A stretch of 46,936 nucleotides of DNA from Paenibacillaceae bacterium (GCA_020697475.1 JAJFMO010000001.1:1-46936), one strand, 5' to 3'; shown: positions 33,488-42,600, counted from the stretch's first letter. Made by a program: numbers and translations. Notes: generated by a model from the letters alone, not told the origin.

Positions 33488-34748
33488 AGGCAGGGTCATT
33501 CTGCACATCGACATGAACGCGTTCTACTGCTCCGTGCACGAAGCGGTGAACCCGGAATTGTACAGAGGCAAGCCGATCGCCGTGGCGGGAAGTGTCGAGC
33601 TGCGTAAAGGCATCGTTGTCACGTCATCCTATGCTGCGCGCGGACAAGGAGTGCGTACGGGGATGACGGTGCGGCAAGCGATGAAGGTGTGTCCGGAGTT
33701 GATCGTCATCAGCCCGGACTTCCATTTGTACCGCCAGTATTCCAAGCGTTTTATGAAAATTGCCTACGAGTATTCGCCGCTCCTTCAGACGATGTCTATC
33801 GACGAATGTTATGTGGATATTACCGGTTCGGGGCAGTTCGGCACGCCTGTGGAGATAGCGGGGACGATTCAACTGCGCATCCGCGAAGAGCTTGGACTGC
33901 CGTGTTCAATCGGGATCGGTCCGAACAAGCTGCTGGCGAAGATGGGCTCGGATATGAAGAAACCGAACGGGATCTCGATCTTGCGGATCAGAGAGTTCCC
34001 GTCTTTGTTTTGGAACAAGCCTTGTGCGGAGTTGTACGGAATCGGACGGAGAACGGCCGAGCGGCTGAAGAAGTTTAACATCATGACGATCGGACAGCTT
34101 GCGCGCGCGGATGAACGGCTGCTGGCTCGCGAGTTCGGCGTGCTCGGAGCTGAGCTGAAGCGGGCGGCCAACGGGCTGAACGATTCGCCGGTCAACCCCG
34201 AGCAGGAACCGAACAAGTCGATCGGGCATACGACGACGTTGCCGCACGATTATACGTTGGCCGCAGACGTGCGGCGGGTATTCCTCAACCTGGCGGATCA
34301 AGTGGCGCGTCGGATGCGTCGGCAGCATCTGGTGGCGCAAACGGTGCAAATTACGATTCGCGATCCCGATATGAAGACGATTACCCGCTCAGTCACGTTG
34401 GAAACGCCTACGGAGCAAGCCGATGAAGTGTATGCCTGCGCGTGGAAGTTATTCGGGCAGCATTGGAAAGCCGGCGAACCGGTGCGGCTCCTGGGGATCA
34501 CGTTGCAAAACTTGAAGCCGCGTGAAGGGGCGGCGGTTCAGCTGGATCTGTTCAGCTACGAGCAGCAACCGCGTAAAGAGCAGTTGACCAAGGCGATGGA
34601 CGGAATCCGCGACAAATATGGGGAAAATGCGATTGTGACGGCGGGAATGGTCGGCAACGACCCGTCCGTGCTGCTTCGGGACCACAAAGTGCGAGGCACA
34701 TCGCTGCAGACGGATCACTTGAAGGAGATAGATTGGGAGGAGTTGTGA
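33471..34748 (+). CDS. dinB: DNA polymerase IV (Y-family)
   Basis: A 425-residue translesion polymerase. The catalytic site comprises HIDMNAFYCSV (D14) and MSIDECYVDIT (D111, E112). KLLAKMGSDMKKPNG and the helix-hairpin-helix YGIGRRTAERLKKF follow, then the little-finger domain. The QLDLFSY motif near residue 365 is the beta-clamp binding site. It begins inside queF (17 bp overlap) and ends inside mobB (GTGA overlap), so the three are one unit. No LexA box is obvious upstream of queF. Confidence 0.95.
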   Translation: MKPSGKGRVILHIDMNAFYCSVHEAVNPELYRGKPIAVAGSVELRKGIVVTSSYAARGQGVRTGMTVRQAMKVCPELIVISPDFHLYRQYSKRFMKIAYEYSPLLQTMSIDECYVDITGSGQFGTPVEIAGTIQLRIREELGLPCSIGIGPNKLLAKMGSDMKKPNGISILRIREFPSLFWNKPCAELYGIGRRTAERLKKFNIMTIGQLARADERLLAREFGVLGAELKRAANGLNDSPVNPEQEPNKSIGHTTTLPHDYTLAADVRRVFLNLADQVARRMRRQHLVAQTVQITIRDPDMKTITRSVTLETPTEQADEVYACAWKLFGQHWKAGEPVRLLGITLQNLKPREGAAVQLDLFSYEQQPRKEQLTKAMDGIRDKYGENAIVTAGMVGNDPSVLLRDHKVRGTSLQTDHLKEIDWEEL

Positions 34749-35299
34749 TTGAGGCGATGGCGGCTGTGATCGGTTTTGCCGGGTTTTCCGGAAGCGGAAA
34801 GACGACGTTGGCCACTCAGGTGGTCGGCTTGTTGCGCGGACGCGGGGTGCGGGTGGCCGTCATCAAGCATGACGGCCACGGACATTATAAGGAAGCGGAA
34901 GGAAGCGATTCCGCTCAATATATATCCGCCGGAGCGCAGCAGGTGGTCGTTGTTTCGCCGGGCGCGGTGGTGACGTACGAGGCGCGGGCAGGAGTGACGC
35001 TGGATGAGCAGCTGCAGCGGATGGAAGACTTCGACGTGGTGTTGGTCGAAGGGTTCAAAGGAGGCGCGCATGCGAAGATCGCGGTATTTCGCGACGCCGA
35101 GCAAGCAGAGGTGTTGGAGCGGCTTGTGAACGTGGCGGCGGTTGTGGCGCCGGCTGAGGTCGCAGCTGTCGCAGTAGAGGCGTTGGGCGGGGCGATGGAG
35201 GCCAACTCTGCTGCCGCCGATGTGCCGGTATTCGACCCTGATGATGTTCCGGGAGTCGCGGATTTCGTCATGCAGTTCGCTGGGCAGATTCGGGAGTAA
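34745..35299 (+). CDS. mobB: MobB-like molybdopterin-guanine dinucleotide biosynthesis adapter
   Basis: A 184-residue GTP-binding P-loop protein. The Walker A is GFSGSGKTT (residues ~13-21), then KHDGHGHY and LVEGFKGG, which are MobB signatures. It assists MobA in attaching GMP to molybdopterin. The GTG at 34745 overlaps the dinB TGA as GTGA and has GGAGG 4-5 bases upstream; an ATG at 34757 is an alternative. No other molybdenum cofactor gene is in the window. Confidence 0.87.
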   Translation: MIEAMAAVIGFAGFSGSGKTTLATQVVGLLRGRGVRVAVIKHDGHGHYKEAEGSDSAQYISAGAQQVVVVSPGAVVTYEARAGVTLDEQLQRMEDFDVVLVEGFKGGAHAKIAVFRDAEQAEVLERLVNVAAVVAPAEVAAVAVEALGGAMEANSAAADVPVFDPDDVPGVADFVMQFAGQIRE

Positions 35300-35371
35300 G
35301 TTTTTATTGACACCCGGGCCTTTTTTCATTACATAAGAGTTATAGTTGCAAATGCGAAGGGGGAGGGCGTC

Positions 35372-36817
35372 TTGGTCATCAAACGTTATCCGATATGGGT
35401 TACGGTCGGACTCGTTCTCGTGTTGCTGGTTGCTTGTCAGGGAGCCGATTCCGATTCCCGGGATTCGTTGAATGCCCGAGGCGCCCTCTCTTCCATCGAT
35501 TTGGAAGCGTATGCAAATGCAATGCCTTTCGGTGTCCCCTCACGCGGAGAATTTATGGAAGGCCTCAAAACCGATGAGAGCAAAGTATACGAAGTTCCTA
35601 ATATATCGATCCCCGGCTACATGAAACCGTTCAAAGATCCGACGTTCGGTACAATGATCACAAGGATCGGGGGGACGTTTCAGTCCAAGTTCGCGTTAGC
35701 GGGCGGGGTGGAAGGCGCATGGGGCAAAGACGTCCGACATCATTATATGGAAGTCCAGCCGTGGAGCTCGGACAACAGTCTGATTGAGTTGCAGAATGCC
35801 GGCATGCCTACCAAAGTGTATTTGAACGGCGAAACGTACGAACCGGTTTACGGTCCTTGCCCAAATTATCAGGTGTTCGATGATCGCTGGCACCCAAGCA
35901 AAGACCACCCGCATGAACGGATCAATGTAAAAGAATCGACCCTTAGTTGGTTCGACGTCACGACGTGCACTGAGACCAAACGCATAAATTTGCCATTTCA
36001 CGCGGACTACATAGGCGGAGGCAAGGGCAATCCGACGCAAGACGGCCATTACGTCGCCTTGTTGGATAAGCAGAAGTCGAAAATTTATATCGTCGATATG
36101 GAGCGCAATGTCGTCGGGCCGCCGCACGAAATCGAACCATGTCCGATGGATAAATGCAACGTCTCCTTCGCCTCCCTGTCCCCGACAGGCCGCTATCTGC
36201 TCGTCCACTACGGAGGAGTCAACGGGAATCGCATTTACGACGTCAATTTGGATGCGCTCACCTTTAAATTGCGTTCGTTGCCGGCCGATTCACCGGGATG
36301 CGAGGAGCGCAAGCCGGCGGACGGTTACGCGATGGATGCAGCCAACTTCGCTTTCGTGATCAACTCGTTCGATGATAATGAGGAAGTAATTGTCGGCGAA
36401 CGACGCAATTGGTGCACTACAGCCTACGGCAAGCCGCTGGGCAGTGTGGTCATGGTGCGGCTCAAAGACAATAAGGTGACGAGTCTGACCGACCCGGACA
36501 ATGAGGCGGAAGCGATCCAGATGTCGGGGCAAGCCTATGAGCGTCCCGGATGGGTATACGTGACTTACCAGACGGCTGCCGGCAAGCGATTCGATGGGGA
36601 AATCGTCGCGTTCAAGCTGGACGGGAGCGGGGAAATCGAGCGACTGGCGCATACGCACAGCAACGACCGGCCGTATCGCAACCAGCCGCAGGCTGTGCCG
36701 TCGCGTGACGGCACCCGCGTACTGTTCGCGAGCGCGTGGAACGACCATTGTTCGCGAGGTTGCGGCAAGCCCGACAATCCAAAAGCTTACATCGTAGATA
36801 TAAGGCCGAACCGTTGA
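35372..36817 (+). CDS. beta-propeller lipoprotein of unknown function
   Basis: A 481-residue exported lipoprotein with lipobox LLVAC (Cys21). The mature part has repeated WD40/TolB-like blades (DKQKSKIYIVDMERN, SFASLSPTGRYLLVHYGG, RDGTRVLFASAWND), and the last blade ends AYIVDIRPNR. Ten or so cysteines in the mature region suggest disulfides. Similar propellers are found among oligogalacturonate lyases and surface glycan-binding proteins, but no catalytic motif is seen. The start is TTG with GGGGGAGGG upstream. Convergent with a metallophosphoesterase; a terminator lies between. Confidence 0.8.
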   Translation: MVIKRYPIWVTVGLVLVLLVACQGADSDSRDSLNARGALSSIDLEAYANAMPFGVPSRGEFMEGLKTDESKVYEVPNISIPGYMKPFKDPTFGTMITRIGGTFQSKFALAGGVEGAWGKDVRHHYMEVQPWSSDNSLIELQNAGMPTKVYLNGETYEPVYGPCPNYQVFDDRWHPSKDHPHERINVKESTLSWFDVTTCTETKRINLPFHADYIGGGKGNPTQDGHYVALLDKQKSKIYIVDMERNVVGPPHEIEPCPMDKCNVSFASLSPTGRYLLVHYGGVNGNRIYDVNLDALTFKLRSLPADSPGCEERKPADGYAMDAANFAFVINSFDDNEEVIVGERRNWCTTAYGKPLGSVVMVRLKDNKVTSLTDPDNEAEAIQMSGQAYERPGWVYVTYQTAAGKRFDGEIVAFKLDGSGEIERLAHTHSNDRPYRNQPQAVPSRDGTRVLFASAWNDHCSRGCGKPDNPKAYIVDIRPNR

Positions 36818-36841
36818 GCGAGAGGTAGTATTGACTCATAC

Positions 36842-36882
36842 AAAAAACAAGGCCCGGGAGGCATCCGCCTACCCGGGCCTTG
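36842..36882 (-). terminator. terminator of the 36901-37836 gene, shared by the lipoprotein gene
   Basis: CAAGGCCCGGG / CCCGGGCCTTG, 11-bp stem; on the minus strand it ends in TTTTTT. Confidence 0.82.
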
Positions 36883-36900
36883 TCCTTGATCCCCGTGCCA

Positions 36901-37836
36901 TCAAGCTTGCTCGGGGGTGTGCGGCTCCAGCTGCCGATCGACCGTGCCGTCTTCTTGGCGAATCCACGTCTCGAATCCGCGCTCGCCCTGCTTGAGTCGA
37001 ATCACCCTCGCACCGCGTAACAACCCTTCCCGGCTATAGCCGTTATAGCCGGCGGGCCGTCCGTGGCATAGCCGTACCCCGTACAGATCTCCTTGAAAAT
37101 CGTTGCCATGGCAGTGCCCGACGAAGATTCCCGATATGTCGCCCATTTCCAGCACGGAGGCGAAAAAGCCCGAGTTCACCTTGGCACAGCCGAAAGCGGG
37201 ATCGAGATGCCGGCCGAAGCACGTGCGGCGCGTCCACAATTCCGCATATTCCGGCAGCGGGATATGGAAGAACGCAAGTGAGTGTACCGGCACTCCGCCG
37301 TTCGCCTCGGCGAATGCCCGCGATTGCTCGCGATACCAGCCGATCTGGTCGTGTCGCAGCCAGTTATAGCCTTTGGCCGCCGTTTCGCTCTTGTTGCCGG
37401 AGTCCAGAAAATACAGGTTCGCCGCGATCGCCTCGCCTTCACTGCCCGACAACGGCAGCGTGTAATTCCCCGAACCGCTAATGTCCTCCGGCCCCGCCTC
37501 GGTGAGGCAGAGGGGCGACTGGCGCAGCATCTCCATCAGCCGCTCTTTCGTCACCCCGTTCTCCGCATCATGATTGCCGAATACTGACGCCCACGGGATC
37601 CCCCCTTCATCGAGTACCGACACGATTCGGCGGAACGATTCATACGGCTGCTCGCACTTGTTCGCCTCGATCGTGTCGCCGGTCACGACGACAAAATCTG
37701 GCGCCTCCTCCTGCAAGATTCGCAGCACCAGCTCGCGCGTGCGCAGGTCGTTCTCGTCGCCGTTCAACCAGTGTGTATCGGTAATTTGCACGATCGTGAA
37801 CGTGCCGTCATCGCGAAACCGCAGCGTCGAACCCAT
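36901..37836 (-). CDS. metallophosphoesterase without signal peptide
   Basis: A 311-residue calcineurin-like phosphoesterase of the bacterial Dcr2-like group. Motifs are QITDTHW, VVTGDTIEANK, SVFGNHDAENG, AFFHIPLPEY and FVGHCHGND, running from residue ~17 to ~230. No signal or membrane segment, so a cytoplasmic location is expected. GGACGGGGAG lies about 8 bases before the ATG. It begins 23 bp after the stop of the disrupted binding-protein gene, so the two formed an operon. The substrate is unknown; it may be the ligand taken up by that binding protein. Confidence 0.9.
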   Translation of the reverse strand: MGSTLRFRDDGTFTIVQITDTHWLNGDENDLRTRELVLRILQEEAPDFVVVTGDTIEANKCEQPYESFRRIVSVLDEGGIPWASVFGNHDAENGVTKERLMEMLRQSPLCLTEAGPEDISGSGNYTLPLSGSEGEAIAANLYFLDSGNKSETAAKGYNWLRHDQIGWYREQSRAFAEANGGVPVHSLAFFHIPLPEYAELWTRRTCFGRHLDPAFGCAKVNSGFFASVLEMGDISGIFVGHCHGNDFQGDLYGVRLCHGRPAGYNGYSREGLLRGARVIRLKQGERGFETWIRQEDGTVDRQLEPHTPEQA

Positions 37837-37859
37837 CGTTTCTCCCCGTCCTTTTCACC

Positions 37860-39173
37860 CTATTTGGAAGCGATCATCTGGTTGATCTGTTCGTCTGCCA
37901 ACCGAATGGCCGTATTAATATCCGATTTGCCCGCGAGGAAATCGCGGAATGCCGCTTGCGCCAGCTTCTTGCCGTCGATCTCATAAGGCGAGTAGTCGGG
38001 GGCGGACACAATTTTACTTTTGAAAATCGCCTGCAAGTTTTTCCCCTTCAAATAAGGGAGGTCGGCTCCATACTGCTTCTGCACCTCGGTCGTCTTCAGA
38101 GGAGACATTCTCGCCGTCTTGCGGACGTTGGTCAACTGAACTTCATCGGACGTAACCACTTCCAGTACCTTGATCGCGTCGTCCTTGTGCTTGCTTGTCT
38201 TGGCGATGGCGAGATTGTGCGAGTCGACCTTGCCGGAGACGTTCGGCGCTTCCTTGTAGCTCGGGTATTGCGCGATATCTCAATTCAACCCTTTCTCCCC
38301 GGCCGAACCCATCTGCACCATCAAGTTGACGGAGACGAGCATCGCGATATTCTTATCCTTAATAAAATAATCCGCTTCCGTCGACGCGCCAGGTTCCGGC
38401 TTCGGCGGCTCGTTCCCGGGAATCGTCTGAATTTGCTTGGTGATTTCGAAGACGCTCTTCCACTTCGGGTCGGTCATCGCCGACTTGTTCGTCTTGCCGT
38501 TGACATAAGGCAAAGCGAACGGGAAGCTCATCAAGTAGCTGCTGACCACGTCAAGGCCGCGGTACTGGACGCTGCCGTCTTTGCGCGTAACCTTCTTCCC
38601 CAGCTCGATCGCATTGTCCCACGTCATCCCGTCTTTCGGATAGGCCACGCCGAACTTGTCGAACACGTCCTTGTTGTAATACATCGTGTCGAACTGCATT
38701 GCGTAAGGAACCGCCCACACTTCGCCTTTGTCAGACTTTACGGCATCGATCGTGGCCGGCAAGAAGCGGGACAGATCGATCTTATTTTGTTTCAAAAGGG
38801 GGGCGATATCATATAGCAAATCCTGCTGCTTGTAGCCCAGCATATCGGCGTTCGGAGTTGTGATGAGGTCGGGGATTGTACCCGAGGCGATCAACTCGTT
38901 GATGGTCGTTCCTTTGGCGGGGGCTACCGACTTGAGCGTGATGTTCGGGTACTTCTTCTGCACGGGATCGGCGAACAGCAGCTTGAAGTCTTCGTCGCTG
39001 ACACTTGCGCCCAAATAGACAAGCAACGTAACCGGATCGTTGGACACTTTCTGCGGTACTGACTGGGCGGTGGTGTTGGCAGGGGCGTCGGTGCCTGCTG
39101 CGGATCCTACGCACCCGGCGCACGCAAGTGCTGTCGACACTAGCAAACCGAAAAGCAAACGCTTTCTTGACAC
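37860..39173 (-). pseudogene. solute-binding lipoprotein 2, interrupted by a single TGA
   Basis: A full-length family 1 binding protein of 437 codons if the internal TGA at 38280-38282 is ignored. The start GTG (39173) has GGAGGG about 7 bases upstream. The signal peptide ends with a lipobox-like LACAGC. The frame stays open both sides of the TGA. Both paralogues have Trp at this point (FNWDLAQYP at 42873-44204, LNWDMAAMP at 13235-14536), where this gene reads LN-stop-DIAQYP: a TGG-to-TGA change. The truncated product would lose the C-terminal ~140 residues. Upstream lies a 9-bp inverted repeat at 39212-39245. Confidence 0.92.
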
Positions 39174-39211
39174 AGGTAAACCCTCCGTTTCGAATATAAG
39201 ATTGGTTAGGT

Positions 39212-39245
39212 ACACGAATAAGTTGTATAAAAGATATATTCGTGT
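39212..39245. promoter_or_regulatory. inverted-repeat operator candidate upstream of binding protein 2
   Basis: ACACGAATA and TATTCGTGT are exact 9-bp arms separated by 16 bp, 39-72 bp upstream of the GTG start; centre-to-centre spacing of 25 bp, between two and three helical turns. Confidence 0.5.
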
Positions 39246-39391
39246 TAGGTTGTCATACACTATGAGCCTAGTATAATTTGTTACTCCGGGAGCGTCAATG
39301 CTAAATTTGATTGGCAAGAAATTGGGCAAGCCTATAATTAGAGTATATTCGCCATTCTCTGAATTAGTATATAACCAATAGACAACTCAAC

Positions 39392-39426
39392 GTAAGGAAA
39401 CGCTGGACACTGACGGTTTCACTTAC
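39392..39426 (+). promoter_or_regulatory. leader hairpin upstream of sulfatase 2
   Basis: GTAAGGAAAC pairs with GTTTC-A-CTTAC over 10 bp with one bulged A and a 14-base loop. It is followed by the terminator-like repeat copy 2, so both lie in the probable leader of the sulfatase transcript. Confidence 0.4.
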
Positions 39427-39441
39427 CTTTATAGAACTTAT

Positions 39442-39510
39442 AAGTTCCGGGGCTCCCGCAAAGTACCTGAATCATCTTCGAAGCGAAACCCCACTTTATG
39501 GGGTTATTTT
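39442..39510 (+). repeat. interspersed palindromic repeat, copy 2
   Basis: Second copy of the element at 1263-1330. AACCCCA/TGGGGTT with a CTTTA loop, followed by ATTTT, is a plausible terminator hairpin. CCCGCAAAGT upstream can pair instead with ACTTTATGGG (one mismatch), so two exclusive folds are possible. Confidence 0.75.
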
Positions 39511-39587
39511 ATTGATCTTATGGAAAAAGTGACCTACTATTAATGTAATATGAATGTCTGAAACCATTGATGAAGGAGCATGCCGCC

Positions 39588-41147
39588 ATGAAATCCGCCA
39601 ACCGACCGAACATTATTCTGATTACGACTGATCAACAACGCAAAGATTCGTTATCTTGCTACGGTTCGCCGTTCGTACATACACCGCAGCTCGACAGTCT
39701 AGCTGCTGAGGGTATAAGATGCGAGCGGGCTTATTGCACGAACTCCGTCTGCACGCCAAGCCGCGCCTCGCTGTTCAGCGGGCAATACGTTCATCGGCAC
39801 GGAGCCTGGAATGTCGGCATGAAGATCGCCCCGGATACCAAGCTGTTGCCACAGGTTTTGGTTGAGCGAGGGTTTCGCACGCACCATATCGGAAAGGCGC
39901 ATTTTCAGCCGTATCAACCGAAGGCCGAACAGACGCGGGAATCGACCCCCGATTGGGACAAAATTTACCCTGAGTTCTCCGGGCCTTACTATGGTTTCGA
40001 GACAATCGAAATGTCCATGGGGCACACAGTCGGCGGGGTGAGCGGTCATTACGGGACATGGGTCAAGGAGCGTTGCGGCGACGGAGGTGCGAAATTCGCG
40101 CAAACTCGCCGATCGTCTGTGCCGTTCGGAGGAGCGGCGGTCGACTGGGAACTGCCGGCCGCTTACCGGCAGACCGAATGGGCAGCGGAGCGGGCGGTTG
40201 CTTTTTTGCAAGAATATGCGGCTGAACAGGCGAGGATACAAGTGGAGGAGCAGGCGGGTGAGGGGCGACCTTTCTTCCTCAACATCGGTTTCCAGGACCC
40301 GCACCATCCGCATGCATTGCCGCCGGAGTGGCGGGAGGACTTGGATGTCGAACGGATTCCGGCGCCAACCTTCGTCGAGGGGGAGTTGGACGACAAACCG
40401 GCGTTTTTTCGGGACGTGCACGAAGGAAGTTGGTCGTCTAAACACCCGCTTCACGGCGCTTTTCCGCTGGCAGGACAAGGGCGCAGCGGCACTCATGCGG
40501 GACAAATCCCATTGACGGATCAACTGTTGGGAAGAGCGTATTATTACCGGATGGTTGAAGGGATTGATGCGGCTTGCGGGCGCATTTTTCAAACATTGGA
40601 CGAATTGGGTATGGGCGACAACACGATCATCGTGTTCACTTCGGATCACGGGGAGCTGCTGGGGGATCACGGGTTTTGGATGAAGGGGCCGTTCCATTAC
40701 GAACAGCTGATCAATATCCCGCTCATTATCCGATGGAAGGGTGTTCTGCCGGCAGGCGAGGTGCAACCCGGAATCGTCAGCTTGGTCGACATCGCGCCGA
40801 CGCTGCTTGCCATGTGCGGGATCGAACTTCCTGCCGATATGGAAGGGAAAGATCTTTCCGCTTGGCTTGCGGGTAAGGGAGGAAGCGGCCGGACTCGCGC
40901 ATTGGTCGAAACGGTCGATGATCCGCACAAAATCCGGGTGAAGACGATTGTGACCGAGCGGTGGAAGCTGTCATGTTACCCGGGACAAGCCTTCGGGGAG
41001 CTGGTCGACCTGCAGCAAGACCCGGGGGAACTGCGGAATTTGTGGGACGATCCGGCGTATCGGCACATTAAGGCAGAGTTGTACGGAGATCTGCTGGCCG
41101 AGCTGGAAACTTCCGAGCGGCGCAATGAGCGGATCAGCTATGCGTGA
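39588..41147 (+). CDS. sulfatase (alkaline phosphatase superfamily, type I)
   Basis: A 519-residue sulfatase without signal peptide. The formylglycine site is C55-T-P-S-R59, the metal ligands include TTDQQR near the start and FTSDHGELLGDHG in the C-terminal half, and NIGFQDPHHPH is the conserved middle motif. It hydrolyses sulfate esters; the substrate is unknown. Activity needs Cys-to-formylglycine conversion, and neither FGE nor anSME is encoded here. GGAGCATGCCGCC precedes the ATG at 39588. It probably acts in the cytoplasm. It is convergent with the amidase gene 20 bp away. Confidence 0.93.
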   Translation: MKSANRPNIILITTDQQRKDSLSCYGSPFVHTPQLDSLAAEGIRCERAYCTNSVCTPSRASLFSGQYVHRHGAWNVGMKIAPDTKLLPQVLVERGFRTHHIGKAHFQPYQPKAEQTRESTPDWDKIYPEFSGPYYGFETIEMSMGHTVGGVSGHYGTWVKERCGDGGAKFAQTRRSSVPFGGAAVDWELPAAYRQTEWAAERAVAFLQEYAAEQARIQVEEQAGEGRPFFLNIGFQDPHHPHALPPEWREDLDVERIPAPTFVEGELDDKPAFFRDVHEGSWSSKHPLHGAFPLAGQGRSGTHAGQIPLTDQLLGRAYYYRMVEGIDAACGRIFQTLDELGMGDNTIIVFTSDHGELLGDHGFWMKGPFHYEQLINIPLIIRWKGVLPAGEVQPGIVSLVDIAPTLLAMCGIELPADMEGKDLSAWLAGKGGSGRTRALVETVDDPHKIRVKTIVTERWKLSCYPGQAFGELVDLQQDPGELRNLWDDPAYRHIKAELYGDLLAELETSERRNERISYA

Positions 41148-41166
41148 AGACGCATGTATATAAGCC

Positions 41167-42600
41167 TCAAAGAGATGGGGCAACGCGGGATTTGGTTGCC
41201 TGTTCGAAGGCGTAGGCCAGCCGCAGCAATGTCGGCTCGCTGAACGCGTCTCCGGTGAACGACACGCCGAACGGCTTGCCGTCGGCCTTATACCCTGCCG
41301 GCACGATAATGGCGGGGTAGCCGGCGACGGCTGGGGCGTCGGAGAAATCCGGTGCAAACAGCGCATCAAGTCGGTGCTCGATCAGCGCCTTATCGATGCC
41401 CTCTTCACGGGACGCCCGCCAATCACGCAGCCGATCCTTGAGGTACTCCGCTTCTGTGAGCGTCCCGGACGTTTCGTATTCAGCCTTGAGCAGAAGCGAT
41501 TGCCCATAACGGAGCGCCTCCGGGTGGTGCAAATTGTTGAACTCGATGACCTCCCGCAGCGTCTTGACAGGCGCTTTTGGCCCAAGCGACGCGAGGTAGC
41601 GGTTCACTGCGGATTTGAACTCATATAGCAGGACGGTGGACTTGTTGGCGATATGCGGTACGTTTGCATTCTCGATAATAACCGCCCCTGCTTCTTTCAG
41701 TACACTTACCGCCTTGGCGAAAAGCCCCAACTCTTCCTCATCAAAGTTTTCGATGTATCCACGGTTGATGCCGATACGCGCTTCGCACAGCCCGTTGCGA
41801 TCGAGGAAGATCGAATAATCGGGATGCGCCTTGCCCTGACTTTGCCCCGTGCTTGCATCCGACGGATCTTCCCCAGCCAATACGCCGAGCAAGATGGCCG
41901 CATCCTCCACGGTGCGGGCAATCGGCCCGGCTATGTCCTGGGTGTAAGAGATCGGCACAATCCCTGCGCGACTGACCAAACTAACGGTCGGCTTCAAGCC
42001 GACGACACTGTTCTTGCGCGCCGGGTTTAGGATCGAACCGGACGTTTCTGTACCGACGGCCGCTGCGCATAAATTGGCCGCCACCGCGACCGCCGAGCCG
42101 CTGCTGGAACCGCCAGGATCAAGCGTGGCTGGGGCGTAAGGGTTGAGTACTTGCCCGCCTCGCGAGCTGTAGCCGTTCGGCATGCCTTTCGTCATGAAGT
42201 TCGCCCACTCTGTCATGTTCGTCTTCCCAAGCAGCACGGCTCCCGCCTCTCTCAATCGCCCTACGAGAAACGCGTCATAGGACGCGAATGAATCCGAGAG
42301 AGCCGCCGAACCGGCGCTGGTATGCATGTTGTCGGCTGTATTGATATTGTCTTTCAGCAAGATCGGTACCCCGTGAAGCGGCCCGCGAATCATCCCGCGC
42401 TTGCGCTCTTCGTCCCGTGCCGCGGCGATATACCAAGCGTCCGGATTTAACTCCAGCACCGAATTCAAGGCAACTCCACCCTTATCATGTTTCGCAATTC
42501 GCTCAATGTACATATTCGTCAATTGTACGGAAGTCAATTCCCCGGATTTAAAGGCGGCTTGAATGCCGAGAATCGTTACTTCTTCAACACAAAAGTCCAT
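41167..42600 (-). CDS. amidase signature family enzyme
   Basis: A 477-residue amidase with the Ser-cisSer-Lys triad: Lys in LLKDNINT (residue ~84) and the GGSSSGSAVAVAANLC nucleophile loop (~residues 160-175), followed by AVGTETSGS. It resembles GatA but lacks gatB/gatC neighbours, so it is a stand-alone amidase of unknown substrate. GGAGGG lies 6 bases before the ATG. It is divergent from the third binding-protein gene and shares a 266-bp intergenic region with it. Confidence 0.9.
   Translation of the reverse strand: MDFCVEEVTILGIQAAFKSGELTSVQLTNMYIERIAKHDKGGVALNSVLELNPDAWYIAAARDEERKRGMIRGPLHGVPILLKDNINTADNMHTSAGSAALSDSFASYDAFLVGRLREAGAVLLGKTNMTEWANFMTKGMPNGYSSRGGQVLNPYAPATLDPGGSSSGSAVAVAANLCAAAVGTETSGSILNPARKNSVVGLKPTVSLVSRAGIVPISYTQDIAGPIARTVEDAAILLGVLAGEDPSDASTGQSQGKAHPDYSIFLDRNGLCEARIGINRGYIENFDEEELGLFAKAVSVLKEAGAVIIENANVPHIANKSTVLLYEFKSAVNRYLASLGPKAPVKTLREVIEFNNLHHPEALRYGQSLLLKAEYETSGTLTEAEYLKDRLRDWRASREEGIDKALIEHRLDALFAPDFSDAPAVAGYPAIIVPAGYKADGKPFGVSFTGDAFSEPTLLRLAYAFEQATKSRVAPSL

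Larger units (their letters stand above)
39174..39587. other. regulatory region between binding protein 2 (minus) and sulfatase 2 (plus)
   Basis: 414 bp without a gene. It holds an inverted repeat (39212-39245) before the minus-strand gene, a hairpin (39392-39426) and the palindromic repeat copy 2 (39442-39510) before the sulfatase gene. Confidence 0.6.

Noticed and set aside
38280..38282. TGA read as Trp (code change) or selenocysteine in binding protein 2
   Set aside because: Several genes in the window end at TGA, and Cys is not the aligned residue; Trp in paralogues indicates a simple nonsense mutation.
39130..39165. AAGAAAGCGTTTGCTT on the minus strand as a cre site
   Set aside because: It lies inside the signal-peptide codons of binding protein 2 and lacks the TG and CA ends of the cre consensus.
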